A DNA stretch of 64,000 bases from UBA9647 sp963739335 (GTDB taxonomy: Bacteria; Bacteroidota; Ignavibacteria; UBA10030): the NCBI GenBank assembly GCA_963739335.1, contig CAVUAC010000052.1, positions 1 to 64,000 on the forward strand, in the 5' to 3' direction. Position 1 is the first letter of the stretch. Every line of letters starts with the position of its first letter. Below are positions 44,957 through 55,400 of this stretch, in pieces. The position numbers were made by a program, and so were the translations under genes. Below the pieces are notes generated by a model. It did no database searches. It worked only from the letters and a program-made list of their open reading frames with translations, and was not told where the DNA came from.

Positions 44957-47185
44957 ATGAAAATCCACCGTAGTTTCGCAGTTCTTATTCTAGCGATACT
45001 CTACCTGGCTCCAGTTGCCGATCAATTGCATGCCCAGGAGCCTTTAAAAGTGACGCTGGAGACAATGAACGATCCATCGTTCGGACAAGCATTCTCGCTG
45101 CCGCGGACGTGGTGGCTCGATGACAACACTGCCATCATCTATGACGTGCGACAACCCGATAGTCTTCGGGTCCTTGAGCGACTCGATCCATCAACGGGGA
45201 AACGCACCCCCCTGCTGAACTGGTCCGCTGCGAAGACAAGCTTCGCCAAGCTCTTCGCCGAAGGAAAAGCGCCAAGGCTTTCACCTGTGCCATCAGCGTT
45301 CACGAGCTCCGGGAAGTACGGTCTCTATCTGGTGAGCGGGGACATCTTTGTGCTGGACATTCCGAACGCAACTTTCCTTCGACTGACGAATACCCCTGAG
45401 GAAGAAAAGTCAGTCGATTTTTCTCCCGATGGAACAAGGCTTGCATATGTCCGTGAGACAAACCTCTTCGCTTGTGACATTGCCACGAAAAAGGAATGGC
45501 AACTGACAAACGACGGTTCAGAGACTCTTCTGAATGGCACGCTCTCATGGGTGTATTGGGAAGAGATATTCGGTCGGCGAGACATTGGCTACTGGTGGTC
45601 AGGAGATTCAAAGGCCATCGCTTATCTCCAGACGGACGAGTCCGAAGTCAGCCTCCAGCACTATGTGAATATCGATCCCTGGACGCCGACAGTCCGGACA
45701 CAACGATATCCGAAAGTCGGTGAAAAGAATCCGGCCGTTCGCGTTGGTGTCATCGAGCTGGGATCGCAGCAGACCACGTGGGCCGCTATCGACCGTGCCT
45801 CGTATGAGTATGTCATACGCGCTGGTTGGCTGCCAGGCAGCAAGCAGTTTTTTGTCCAGACGGAAAACCGACTCCAGACCCAGATCGATTTGTATTTCGT
45901 CGATCGCCAGAGCGGCAAGGCTCAGTTCATCCTGAAGGATACGGATGAAGGATGGATGAATATGAGCGAGGATCTTTATTTCCTGAAAGACGGCAAGCAT
46001 TTTCTCATGGCCTCCGAGCGTGATGGGTACGACCATCTTTATCAATTCACTATAAAGGGGGAGTTGGTGAACCAGATCACGAAAGGTGATTGGGCCATGT
46101 GTTCATCTGGCGGCGGAGCCTTCTGGATCAAGCGGGCCGTCACGGGCATCGACGAGGATGGGGAATGGATCTACTTCACGTCGCTCGAAAACTCTTCGCT
46201 GGAACGGCATCTGTATCGTATCCGGTTTGACGGCAAGAAAATGGAGCGGCTGACGACCGGCGATGGCACGCACTCTATCACGATGAGCCCGGACGCGAAG
46301 TTCTACTTCGACCGGTTCTCCAATGTCACCACCCCATCTTCGTTGACCCTCTGCGACGCGAAAGGGAAGGTGAAGATGATGCTGGCCACCCCTGAATACG
46401 GAGGCTTCAAGAAATTCGGAATTCAATACGCTGAGCTTCTCTTCATCCCGGCACGCGACGGTTTCAAATTGCCCGCTTCGATCACCAAGCCGCGGGATTT
46501 TGATCCCACGAAGAAATATCCCGTGATCGTCGAAGTATACGGAGGGCCATCAGCTCCAACGGTTTCCAATTCCTTCCAGTATGGAGCCGTCTGGGACAAC
46601 GTCCTGGGGAACAATGGCTACATTTGCGCGAAAATCGACAATCGAGCGGCGACAGGTATCAGCAAAAAGCTTGAGAATCTTCTTGCCAATCGATCACCGG
46701 GAGAGATTGAGCTCAACGATCTAGTGGACGGAGTCCGGTGGCTCAAACAGCAGCCGTACGTCGACCTGGACCGAATTGGCGTGACAGGATGGAGCGGCGG
46801 CGGAACCAACACGGTTCTGGCGATGACGCGGTCCACCGAATTCAAGGCTGGCATCGCTGGCGGCACCGTGACTGATTTCCGATTCTACGACTCCAAGTGG
46901 GGTGAAGCGTTGATGAAGACTGAAAAGGAGAATTTGAAGGGCTATGAAGAAAACTCCCTGCTCAAATACGCGAAAGACCTCCATGGCAAGCTCTTGCTTA
47001 TCCATGGCACGCATGACGACAATGTCCATATCCAGAATATCTGGCGTTTCATCAATGAGTTGATCAAAGCCAATAAGCTGTTTGAGCTTATGGTCTATCC
47101 GCTGCGCGGACACGGAGTAGGAGATCCCGCGGGGAGAAGGCATCTGAACAATCTCGAGCTAGACTTCTGGAAGAGGAACCTGTAG
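44957..47185 (+). CDS. Dipeptidyl peptidase IV-type serine peptidase (S9B)
   Basis: ATG 44,957 with GGAG seven bases upstream gives 742 residues. After a signal peptide (VADQLHAQE) comes the eight-bladed propeller (TWWLDDNTAIIYDVRQ, VDFSPDGTRLAYVRETNLFA, WVYWEEIFGRRDIGYWWSGD; the WEE-like part holds the N-terminus-binding Glu). The alpha/beta hydrolase domain has the Ser in VTGWSGGGTNTVLAM, Asp in LLIHGTHDDNVHIQN and His in VYPLRGHGVG. Such enzymes cut X-Pro dipeptides from oligopeptides in the periplasm, which fits with use of hydroxyproline- or proline-rich proteins (inference). Confidence 0.93.
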   Translation: MKIHRSFAVLILAILYLAPVADQLHAQEPLKVTLETMNDPSFGQAFSLPRTWWLDDNTAIIYDVRQPDSLRVLERLDPSTGKRTPLLNWSAAKTSFAKLFAEGKAPRLSPVPSAFTSSGKYGLYLVSGDIFVLDIPNATFLRLTNTPEEEKSVDFSPDGTRLAYVRETNLFACDIATKKEWQLTNDGSETLLNGTLSWVYWEEIFGRRDIGYWWSGDSKAIAYLQTDESEVSLQHYVNIDPWTPTVRTQRYPKVGEKNPAVRVGVIELGSQQTTWAAIDRASYEYVIRAGWLPGSKQFFVQTENRLQTQIDLYFVDRQSGKAQFILKDTDEGWMNMSEDLYFLKDGKHFLMASERDGYDHLYQFTIKGELVNQITKGDWAMCSSGGGAFWIKRAVTGIDEDGEWIYFTSLENSSLERHLYRIRFDGKKMERLTTGDGTHSITMSPDAKFYFDRFSNVTTPSSLTLCDAKGKVKMMLATPEYGGFKKFGIQYAELLFIPARDGFKLPASITKPRDFDPTKKYPVIVEVYGGPSAPTVSNSFQYGAVWDNVLGNNGYICAKIDNRAATGISKKLENLLANRSPGEIELNDLVDGVRWLKQQPYVDLDRIGVTGWSGGGTNTVLAMTRSTEFKAGIAGGTVTDFRFYDSKWGEALMKTEKENLKGYEENSLLKYAKDLHGKLLLIHGTHDDNVHIQNIWRFINELIKANKLFELMVYPLRGHGVGDPAGRRHLNNLELDFWKRNL

Positions 47186-47212
47186 CCGGTCAGGTCTTTG
47201 TTTGCTTTATTG

Positions 47213-47245
47213 AAGCCGCCTCGGTCCAGTGCCGGGGCGGCTTTG
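47213..47245 (+). terminator. Intrinsic-type terminator after the S9 peptidase gene
   Basis: AAGCCGCC (47,213-47,220) and GGCGGCTT (47,236-47,243) form an 8-bp stem with a 15-base loop, followed by TTGCTGTT, 28 bases after the stop codon. Confidence 0.7.
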
Positions 47246-47361
47246 CTGTTGCTGGCATGTTGCCTTTCCGTTCAAACTACGCTACTTTCGTATGAAGCCA
47301 TTCTGACACCGTGTAACACACGTGTGGTTTGGTGAACTCCGCACATTTGAGAGGTCTCGCC

Positions 47362-48876
47362 ATGCCCAAACGTCAAGCTCTCCTTCTTGCGATCGCTGTC
47401 ATTGTCCTCTGCAAGAGCGTCTCAGGACAACAGGCAACACCAACTAGAGATCGGCAGCCCGCAGTAGCCGGACAATTTTATCCTGGAAGCGCTGGCGAAC
47501 TGCGTTCGATGCTGAAAGATTTGTTCGCCGCTGCTGTCCCGTCAAAAGGGATCAATAACGTTGTAGCGGTCATTGCCCCGCACGCCGGCTATGTATTTTC
47601 GGGTGGTGTCGCAGCATCGAGCTTCAACCAGATAGACCCGAAGCGACACTACGAGAATATTTTTGTTCTGGGCCCCAGCCATTACGTTGGCCTCGAGGGG
47701 GCTTCGGTTTATACTGATGGGAATTTCGTCACTCCGCTCGGTACGATTCAGGTCAATACGAAGCTCGGCAAGCAGCTGATCGAGAAGGACAAGGTCCTCG
47801 TTTCCCGAAACGATGCTCATGCCCAAGAGCACAGCGTTGAAGTCCAGCTCCCGTTCCTCCAGTACAAATTGGGGAAGGACTGCAGGATAGTTCCCATCGT
47901 CGTCGGTGCAAGCTCACTCGAGGCCTGCAGGGACATCGCTCAAGCGCTTCGGCCGTACTTCAATTCGAAGAACCTCTTCGTCATCAGCACGGACTTCTCG
48001 CACTATCCTGCGTACGATGATGCCAAGCGGGCCGACCAGGCGACTGCTGAGGCAATTGTGTCAGGCTCGCCGGACAATCTTGTCCGGGCGATGAGAAGCA
48101 ATGCGGAGAGTAGAATTCAGAACCTCGCGACGAGCCTGTGTGGATGGCCATGCGTTCTCACGCTCCTCTATCTCGTGCAGGACAATCCGAATGTGGCGAT
48201 CCAGATTGTCGACTACAAGAATTCCGGCGATGCCGCCGTCGGACAGAAGGACAGGGTTGTCGGATACTACGCCATTGCAGTCTCGCTCCGAGAAGAGCAA
48301 AAGAAAGAGACGTTCAACCTCAACGACAAAGACAAGAAGGATCTGCTCGTTCTTGCGCGCAGGACTGTCGAGCAACGTGCACGACAGCAAACAGTTCCAT
48401 CCGTTGAACCCTCCGGTTTTTCCAAAGTTCTCTCGACGAACTGCGGTGCGTTTGTGACCCTTCGAAAGAACGGTGAGTTGCGAGGGTGCATCGGAAGGTT
48501 TGATGCAAGCGAGCCGCTCTGCAAGGTCGTACAGCAGATGGCGATCGCGTCGTCCACGGAGGACTATCGGTTTACCCCCGTTACGGCTCAAGAGCTCAGT
48601 CAGATCGAGATCGAGATCTCCGTCCTGACGCCGATGCGTCGCATTAAATCAATTGATGAGTTTGAGCTCGGGAAGCACGGCATCTATATCAAGAAGGGAA
48701 TGCATGCCGGCACGTTCCTGCCGCAAGTCGCAGAAGAGACGAAGTGGACGAAGGAGGAATTCCTGGGACACTGCGCACAGGACAAAGCCGGCATCGGTTG
48801 GGATGGCTGGAAGGATGCGGAGTTGTATGTCTATGAGGCGTTGGTCTTCAGCGAAAAGGAACTCGGTCTCCGATAG
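47362..48876 (+). CDS. AmmeMemoRadiSam B/A fusion: MEMO-like plus AMMECR1 domains, exported
   Basis: From ATG 47,362 the product is 504 residues. A clear signal peptide (MPKRQALLLAIAVIVLCKSV, then SGQQ) precedes the MEMO-like domain (about 30-300: PAVAGQFYPGSAGELRSML, VIAPHAGYVFSGGVAASSF, VLGPSHYVGLEGASVYTDG, EHSVEVQLPFLQY, VISTDFSHYPAYDDA). The His/Asp set equals that of the dioxygenase LigB fold. Residues about 320-500 are AMMECR1 (GAFVTLRKNGELRGCIGRFD, SSTEDYRFTPVTAQEL, GKHGIYIKKGMHAGTFLPQV). MEMO and AMMECR1 are usually separate proteins; here they are fused and apparently secreted. The radical SAM member of the set is at 51,108. The function of the set is not known. Confidence 0.93.
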   Translation: MPKRQALLLAIAVIVLCKSVSGQQATPTRDRQPAVAGQFYPGSAGELRSMLKDLFAAAVPSKGINNVVAVIAPHAGYVFSGGVAASSFNQIDPKRHYENIFVLGPSHYVGLEGASVYTDGNFVTPLGTIQVNTKLGKQLIEKDKVLVSRNDAHAQEHSVEVQLPFLQYKLGKDCRIVPIVVGASSLEACRDIAQALRPYFNSKNLFVISTDFSHYPAYDDAKRADQATAEAIVSGSPDNLVRAMRSNAESRIQNLATSLCGWPCVLTLLYLVQDNPNVAIQIVDYKNSGDAAVGQKDRVVGYYAIAVSLREEQKKETFNLNDKDKKDLLVLARRTVEQRARQQTVPSVEPSGFSKVLSTNCGAFVTLRKNGELRGCIGRFDASEPLCKVVQQMAIASSTEDYRFTPVTAQELSQIEIEISVLTPMRRIKSIDEFELGKHGIYIKKGMHAGTFLPQVAEETKWTKEEFLGHCAQDKAGIGWDGWKDAELYVYEALVFSEKELGLR

Positions 48877-48914
48877 ACACCGCAAAGCTATCGCGTGGGA
48901 GACATAAGAGGGAT

Positions 48915-51098
48915 ATGATGGAAGATGTTGACGCTCTTCCGATGGGTCAAACTTCGTCGGATATCAATTGGCGGGTGACGCTTTCGGTTGTCGCATTGGG
49001 CATGACCTCTCTCGTGACGCAGGTGATCGTGTTGCGGGAGTTTCTCTCCGTCTTCTACGGCAATGAGCTCGTCATCGGGGTCCTTCTCGCCAACTGGATG
49101 TTGCTGACCGGTCTCGGCTCCTTTCTTGGACGGTTCATCAAGAGAATATCCAACAGTATACGATTTCTCATCCTGCTCCAAATTCTGCTGGCGATATTTC
49201 CCTTCGTAACGGTGCTCCTCCTGCGGCTTCTGCGAAATGCTGTGTTTCCTGTCGGTACGATGGTCGGTCTCCTTCCGATCTTGTGGAGCTCGTTTGTTCT
49301 TTTGATTCCGTACTGTGTGCTCTCCGGAAGTGCGTTCACGGTCCTTGTGAAGCTCGCGTCGCGTGAAGACGGCTCGGGCGTCATCGGCGAGATCTACGCC
49401 CGGGAGGCGCTGGGGAGCGTCGTCGGAGGGTTGATCTTCAGCCTTGTGCTTCTTTTTGTGCTGAACACGTTTCAGAGCCTGACAGCTCTGATGGCATTCA
49501 ATCTTGCTGCGGCTCTGGCTGCGGCTCGTGATAGGCCGATCGCCCGACTGGCTGTACTGATTGTGTCGCTCGTTTTGTTGGTTCCTTCCATTACGATGAA
49601 TGTCGACGCAGTCACGCGACGTTGCCTCTTTCCGGAGCAGGAACTTGTCTATTCGAAAGATACGCCATACAGCAGTCTGACGGTCACGAGGCAATCGGAA
49701 CAGGAGAACTTCTACGAGAACAATGTCCTCCTTGCATCGACAAATGATGTGACGTCAAGCGAGGAATCCGTTCACTACGCGATGGTGCAGCACCCAGCTC
49801 CGAAAACCGTGCTGATGATCTCTGGTGCAATCTCAGGGGCGCCAAAGGAAGTCTTGAAATATGGGGTGGAGCGGCTCGATTATGTTGAAGTGAATCCTTA
49901 CCTGATTGACGTTGCGAGGCGATATTCGACCGTTCTCAACGATGACAGAATCAACGTTGTCAATGAAGATGCTCGTCTATTCGTCCGTGAAACCCTGAGG
50001 CGCTATGACGTTGTGCTTCTGAATGCGCCGGAACCGGCGACACTCCAGGTCAATCGCTATTACACGGTTGATTTCCTTGATGAGCTCAAGCTGAAAATGA
50101 ATCCTGGCGGAGTTCTCTCGTTGGGGCTTCTGTCATCGACGGACTATCAGAGTGAAGAGGCACGAGGAATTAACTCGACAATCATGAACACGCTCCGCTC
50201 GTTCTTCAACGATGTGCTCATCGTCCCGGGTCTGAAGACCTATTTCCTGGCATCAGACAGCAGCCTCAGTATCGCGATCGGCAAGATGATTGAGCGCAGG
50301 GGGATCAACAATACGTATGTGAACCGATACTATCTCGACGATCGAATTCTGGCGCAACGGAGCGAGCTCATTCGGAGCAGCCTTTTTCCTGATGCGCCGC
50401 TGAACAAGGACTTCACACCGGTCTCATACTATCGGCAGGTGATGCACTGGTTGAGCTACTTCGAGACGAACCTCTGGATCGTTGTCATCATTGCGGCCCT
50501 GGTGCTTGGCTTCGTCGCCACGCAGCTCAATCTCATCAGCGCCGGGATCCTTGCCTCTGGTTACGCTGCTTCTTCGATTGAAATCGTGCTCCTGATGGCA
50601 TTTCAGATTCTGTATGGCTATGTCTACCAAGTGTTGGGCATGATCGTCACGATCTTTATGGCCGGACTTGCGGTTGGCTCGTTGTTTCGCGGGAGGATTC
50701 TGCGCCGAACAAGCGTCACTGCGTATGGATGGGTACAGTTGAGCGTTGCTCTCTACTGTTTTTTGCTCCCCCTTGTTCTGCTGCTCTTGAGAACGGGTGC
50801 GGGCTTCGCGATATTGATCCATGCCGTTTTCTTTCTTTTGACTTTCTTCATAGCTGTTCTGATCGGATTGGAGTTTTCACTCGCTGCGATGCTGCGCCAG
50901 GGTCAGGCGCAGAAGGTAGCCTCGGAACTGTACAGTGTCGACTTGCTTGGATCAGCGATAGGCGCGCTTCTTGTCGCGGCGTGGTTGATACCGACCCTGG
51001 GTGTTTTCAGAGCCTGTTACATTGCCGGCTCATTGAGTCTTCTCTCTGGTCTTGCTGCTCTCTTCAGGGGAAGGTGGTCACAAAGTCCAAGTGCTTGA
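48915..51098 (+). CDS. Polytopic membrane protein with spermidine-synthase-like domain
   Basis: The 727-residue product has about seven N-terminal transmembrane segments (about 20-225), a soluble Rossmann-like part (about 255-500) and a second set of six or seven helices (about 515-720). The soluble part follows spermidine synthase order: VLMISGAISGAPKEVLKYG, LDYVEVNPYLIDVARRYS, INVVNEDARLFVRETLRRYD, VVLLNAPEPATLQVNRYYTV. The glycine-rich SAM loop is degenerate and the catalytic D-(S/T)-x-D is NAPEP, so polyamine synthesis is unlikely; methyl or aminopropyl transfer to a lipid or protein is possible. It sits 38 bp after the MEMO-AMMECR1 fusion and 9 bp before the radical SAM gene, so it is probably part of the same system. 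Confidence 0.85.
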   Translation: MMEDVDALPMGQTSSDINWRVTLSVVALGMTSLVTQVIVLREFLSVFYGNELVIGVLLANWMLLTGLGSFLGRFIKRISNSIRFLILLQILLAIFPFVTVLLLRLLRNAVFPVGTMVGLLPILWSSFVLLIPYCVLSGSAFTVLVKLASREDGSGVIGEIYAREALGSVVGGLIFSLVLLFVLNTFQSLTALMAFNLAAALAAARDRPIARLAVLIVSLVLLVPSITMNVDAVTRRCLFPEQELVYSKDTPYSSLTVTRQSEQENFYENNVLLASTNDVTSSEESVHYAMVQHPAPKTVLMISGAISGAPKEVLKYGVERLDYVEVNPYLIDVARRYSTVLNDDRINVVNEDARLFVRETLRRYDVVLLNAPEPATLQVNRYYTVDFLDELKLKMNPGGVLSLGLLSSTDYQSEEARGINSTIMNTLRSFFNDVLIVPGLKTYFLASDSSLSIAIGKMIERRGINNTYVNRYYLDDRILAQRSELIRSSLFPDAPLNKDFTPVSYYRQVMHWLSYFETNLWIVVIIAALVLGFVATQLNLISAGILASGYAASSIEIVLLMAFQILYGYVYQVLGMIVTIFMAGLAVGSLFRGRILRRTSVTAYGWVQLSVALYCFLLPLVLLLLRTGAGFAILIHAVFFLLTFFIAVLIGLEFSLAAMLRQGQAQKVASELYSVDLLGSAIGALLVAAWLIPTLGVFRACYIAGSLSLLSGLAALFRGRWSQSPSA

Positions 51099-51107
51099 GG
51101 AGGTGAT

Positions 51108-52268
51108 ATGGAAACGAGAAGGATGACGAAGCGTGAGTTCTTGTGGCGCTGTGCCCTTTGCACTGGAGGGATTGCGCTCGGTCTCAGCGGTCTTGAGCCG
51201 CTCGCCCGAGCAGCTGTGGAAGTCGCAGCCCCGTCTCTCGCGACGGATGATCTCTGGAAGTGGAGCAAGGAGGCGCTCTTCTACAGAAAAGTTGACGGTG
51301 GCCTGGAATGTCTGCATTGCCCGAATGGCTGCATCCTCGCAGCAGGGGATACTGGCATCTGCAGGAATCGTGTAAACCACGAAGGGAAGCTGTATTCCAT
51401 CGCGTACGGCAATCCTTGCGCGGTCCACATCGATCCTATCGAGAAGAAACCGTTCTTCCACTTCCTGCCGACCACACGGGCGTTCTCGATTGCGGCGGCG
51501 GGCTGCAACTTTGCCTGTCTTAACTGCCAGAACTGGGAGATCTCCCAATTCAGTCCCAAGGAGACTCAGAACTACGACCTCATGCCGGAAAGAGTGGTTG
51601 AAGAGTGTCTGAAATCCAGTTGCGAATCGATCGCTTACACATATTCTGAACCTACAACTTTCTATGAGTATGCACTCGATACGGCGGCTCTCGCCAGAAA
51701 AAAGAAAATCAGGAATGTCTGGAAGTCGAATGGCTCAATCAATGAGCAGCCTCTCCGGAGGCTCTGCAAGGTGATGGATGCTGCCAACATCGATCTGAAG
51801 AGCTATGACGATGAGATTTACAGGAAGCTCAGCAAGGGGCGTTTGGCTCCGATTCTGAACACGCTGAAGGTATTCAAGGAGGAAGGAGTCTGGCTGGAGA
51901 TCACCAATCTCGTTATCCCGACATGGACAGACAATCTCGATATGATCAAGCGAATGTGCGATTGGCTCGTCCAGAGTGGATTGCACGACTGTCCCCTGCA
52001 CTTCAGCCGTTTCAATCCGCTCTACAAATTGACGCAGCTCCCGATGACTCCGGTCTCGACCCTTGAGAGGGCAAGAGAGATTGCAATGAAAGCCGGCGTC
52101 CGGTACGTCTACATCGGGAACGTCCCGGGACATACCGCAGAAAACACCTTCTGCCACCAGTGCGGCAAGATGATCATCGAGCGACGCGGGTACCAGATTT
52201 TGAGCAACAGCTTGGATGGAGGAAAGTGCAAGTTCTGTGGCGTGCGCGTGCCCGGTGTCTGGGCGTGA
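51108..52268 (+). CDS. AmmeMemoRadiSam system radical SAM enzyme
   Basis: The 386-residue product follows a strong AGGAGGTG site. The N-terminus MTKREFLWRCALCTGGIALG resembles a Tat leader (KR in place of RR) and may export the folded iron-sulfur protein. Before the core are CLHCPNGC and DTGICRNRVNHEGKLYSIAY, typical of the family; the radical SAM motif is CNFACLNCQNWEIS (CxxxCxxC, about residue 135). C-terminal Cys pairs CHQCGKMI and CKFCGVR may bind metal. Family partners are MEMO and AMMECR1, found fused at 47,362. The reaction is unknown. Confidence 0.93.
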   Translation: METRRMTKREFLWRCALCTGGIALGLSGLEPLARAAVEVAAPSLATDDLWKWSKEALFYRKVDGGLECLHCPNGCILAAGDTGICRNRVNHEGKLYSIAYGNPCAVHIDPIEKKPFFHFLPTTRAFSIAAAGCNFACLNCQNWEISQFSPKETQNYDLMPERVVEECLKSSCESIAYTYSEPTTFYEYALDTAALARKKKIRNVWKSNGSINEQPLRRLCKVMDAANIDLKSYDDEIYRKLSKGRLAPILNTLKVFKEEGVWLEITNLVIPTWTDNLDMIKRMCDWLVQSGLHDCPLHFSRFNPLYKLTQLPMTPVSTLERAREIAMKAGVRYVYIGNVPGHTAENTFCHQCGKMIIERRGYQILSNSLDGGKCKFCGVRVPGVWA

Positions 52269-52410
52269 CGCCGCACAGAAATCTCCATCCGGCGCCGTGC
52301 TGTCTATCTCTTCTCTCGAAAAATCACTATTTTCGCAGGCACACGCAAAAGGCCGGTCCGACCTTTTCCAATCAGTACCGACCCACGCAACTTCCTAGGA
52401 GGCTTCCTCC

Positions 52411-55400
52411 ATGTCACGGCGCATCCATTTCTTCGCCCGTCTTCTGTCTATCATGATCCTCCTCGCTGGAACCTCGTTGCTGGCACGACAAGCGACCGTG
52501 AAGGAGACGAAACAGGTCTTCAGGACATATCCCTTCGGCGATCCCGATCCGGTCGCGCGAATGTCGAACATCTATCCTTACTTTCGGTTTGAGGGATACA
52601 GCATCACGTCTGTCGATCGAGAGTGGAAAGTTGTGACTCTCGAGAATCCCTACATCAAAGTCATGATCGCGCCTGAAATCGGAGGGAAAATCCTGGGGGC
52701 GATCGAAAAATCGACAGGAAGAGCCTTCATCTACTATAATCATGTTGTGAAGTTCCGTGAGATCGCGATGCGCGGGCCGTGGACTTCAGGAGGGATTGAA
52801 TTCAACTTTGGGGATATTGGTCACACCCCGGCGACCGCGACGCCTGTGGACTACACAACTCGCACGAACGACGACGGAAGTGTGAGCTGCATCGTTGGTG
52901 CGGTCGACCTGGCGTCCCGAACTGAATGGCGTGTCGAAATCCGCTTGCCGAAGGACAAGGCCTATTTCCAGACCGAGTCGTTTTGGTACAACCCGACAGA
53001 CCTGAACACGTCGCTGTACCATTGGATGAATGCGGCCTCCGACGCAACTCCGGATCTGCGCTTCATTTATCCGGGGACAGGATACATCGACCATGGCGGC
53101 GGAGCGTACTCGTGGCCGATGGACAATGCCGGGCGAGAGATCTCGCGATATGCGAACAACGCCTTCGGGCCAGCGAAGTCTTACCATGTGCTCGGTGCAT
53201 ACACGGACACCTATGCGGCGTACTATGCCGGTGCGGACTTTGGAGTCGTTCATTGGTCGCCGTATACAGACAAGCCGGGGAAAAAGATCTGGATCTGGGC
53301 GATGTCAAGTGAAGGTGAGATCTGGAAGGACCTGCTGACGGATCCAGAACTCGGGAACAATCAGTACGTCGAGATTCAATCCGGACTGCTCTTCAATCAG
53401 GCTGGAGGCGGCAGTACGCAAACGCCGTTCAAGCACGAGTTCTTCGCTCCGTTGAGTGAAGAGAATTTCGTCGAAGCCTGGTTCCCGTTCAAGAACATCG
53501 GTGGTCTCGTCGAAGCGAATCTGAGTGGTTCGTTGAATGTGCACCGCGTTGGCAAAAGGCTGAAGGTTGGATTCTGTCCGCTCGGGAAGACTGTGCAACC
53601 TCTGATCGTAAGCATTGGAGGTAAGGAAGTGTACAAGAAGGACCTCGATCTTCAGCCACTCCAAATATTCGTGGATTCGCTGACGGTAACAAAGGATGGA
53701 AATGTTGAAGTGAAGATCGGCGATCTGTTGTCGTACAGGAGTGGTGAAGAGGAATCGCGCAAACTGCATCGGCCTGTCGTTGCGAACAAGGATTTTGATT
53801 GGAACAGTGTCGGGGGTCTCTACATCGACGCAGCCGAACGAGCCAGGCAACGGGACTACAAGGGAGCGCTGGAGAAGTATCTGGCTTGTCTTTCGAAAGA
53901 TCCCGCCTACACTCCGGCGCTCGCGGGAATCGCTGAGACCTATTTCCGGCGGATGGAATATGACAAGGCGCGCGAGTATGCCCAGCGTGCCCTTGCCAAT
54001 GATGCATACGATCCAGATGCCAACTTCATCTACGGAGTGATCAACAAGAAACTGGGCAAGCTGTACGATGCTCTGGACGGCTTCGGCGCTGCAGCCCGTT
54101 CGATGAAGTACCGCTCGGCAGGGAATGCGGAGATGGCGGAAGTTGCTTTTCTGCAGAAGAACTGGGCAGCCTGCGAGGCCTATGCTTTCCGGGCTCTGGA
54201 TTATGATCGCTCGAATATGAGAGCCAGCCGCCTGCTCGCCGTGCTCTACCGTGTTCAAGGGAGCAAGGAGGCAGCGAGGAATGCGATTGCCCACCTGCGG
54301 CTGATCGATCCGCTCAGTCATCTTGCTGCATTTGAAGACTACTTGCTCGATGGCTCACAGGAAAAGCTTGGACAGTTCAAGTCGAGGGTTCGCAACGAAC
54401 TTCCTCACGAAAGCTATCTCGAGCTTGCGAGTTACTACGTTGGATTGCAGCTCAACGATGAGGCGATGCAGGTGCTCCAGCAAGCGCCAGCGCATCCGAT
54501 CGTCTCTTACTGGCTCGCCTATCTCAGCGGATTGGACAATCAAGAGCAGAAGGCGATGCAGCACTTGAAGCAAGCCCTGGAGCTGTCTCCGGCACTTGTG
54601 TATCCATTTCGGACAGAGACGGCTGAGATTCTCAAGTGGGCGGATGCCAAGGTCCCGCATTGGAAAACAAAGTACTACCTTGCTCTTGTGTACTGGAGTA
54701 AGGACAAAATGGATCTGGCGAAGCAACAGTTTGCTGCCTGTGACGATCAGCCGGACTTCGCGCCGTTCTATCTTACCAGAGGGAACTTCCTGAAGTCGGA
54801 CGGAGGCGAGGGGACGTTGCGAGATTACAGGAGGGCGCTCGAGCTTGGACGGGGAGAATGGAGAACATACCGCGCTCTCATGGAGTATTATGTCAGCCAG
54901 ACACAGTATGAAGAGGCTCTTTCGGTCACAAAATCCGCGGCAGGGAAATTTCCATCAAGCTATGTCGCGCTCTTCGATCTCGCTAGGGCACTGGTTCTCA
55001 ATCGTCAGTACTCTGCCAGCATCAAGATCCTCGATACGCTGACCGTCTTGCCGTTCGAGGGGGCGAGCTACTCGCGTGAGGTTCGTCGTCAGACATGCGT
55101 ACTCTCGGCGGCTGAAGCAATGAGCGCCGGCAGATTCGCCGATGCGTTGAGCGCGCTGCAGAAAGCTCGTCAATGGCCAGAACGGCTTGGTGTGGGAAAG
55201 CCGTACGACGTTGACAGCCGTCTGGAGGACTATCTCGAAGCCTTGTGCTACAAACGGAGTGGTGACGCGGACAAGGCAGAGAAGCTCTATGATCAGGTCT
55301 CATCATACACACGCGCACATGCGGGAGACTGGAGTGTCAATCGTCTCTTTGGTGCTCTGGCTGAGCGTGCTGTTGGCAAGAATGATGTGGCATCGAAACT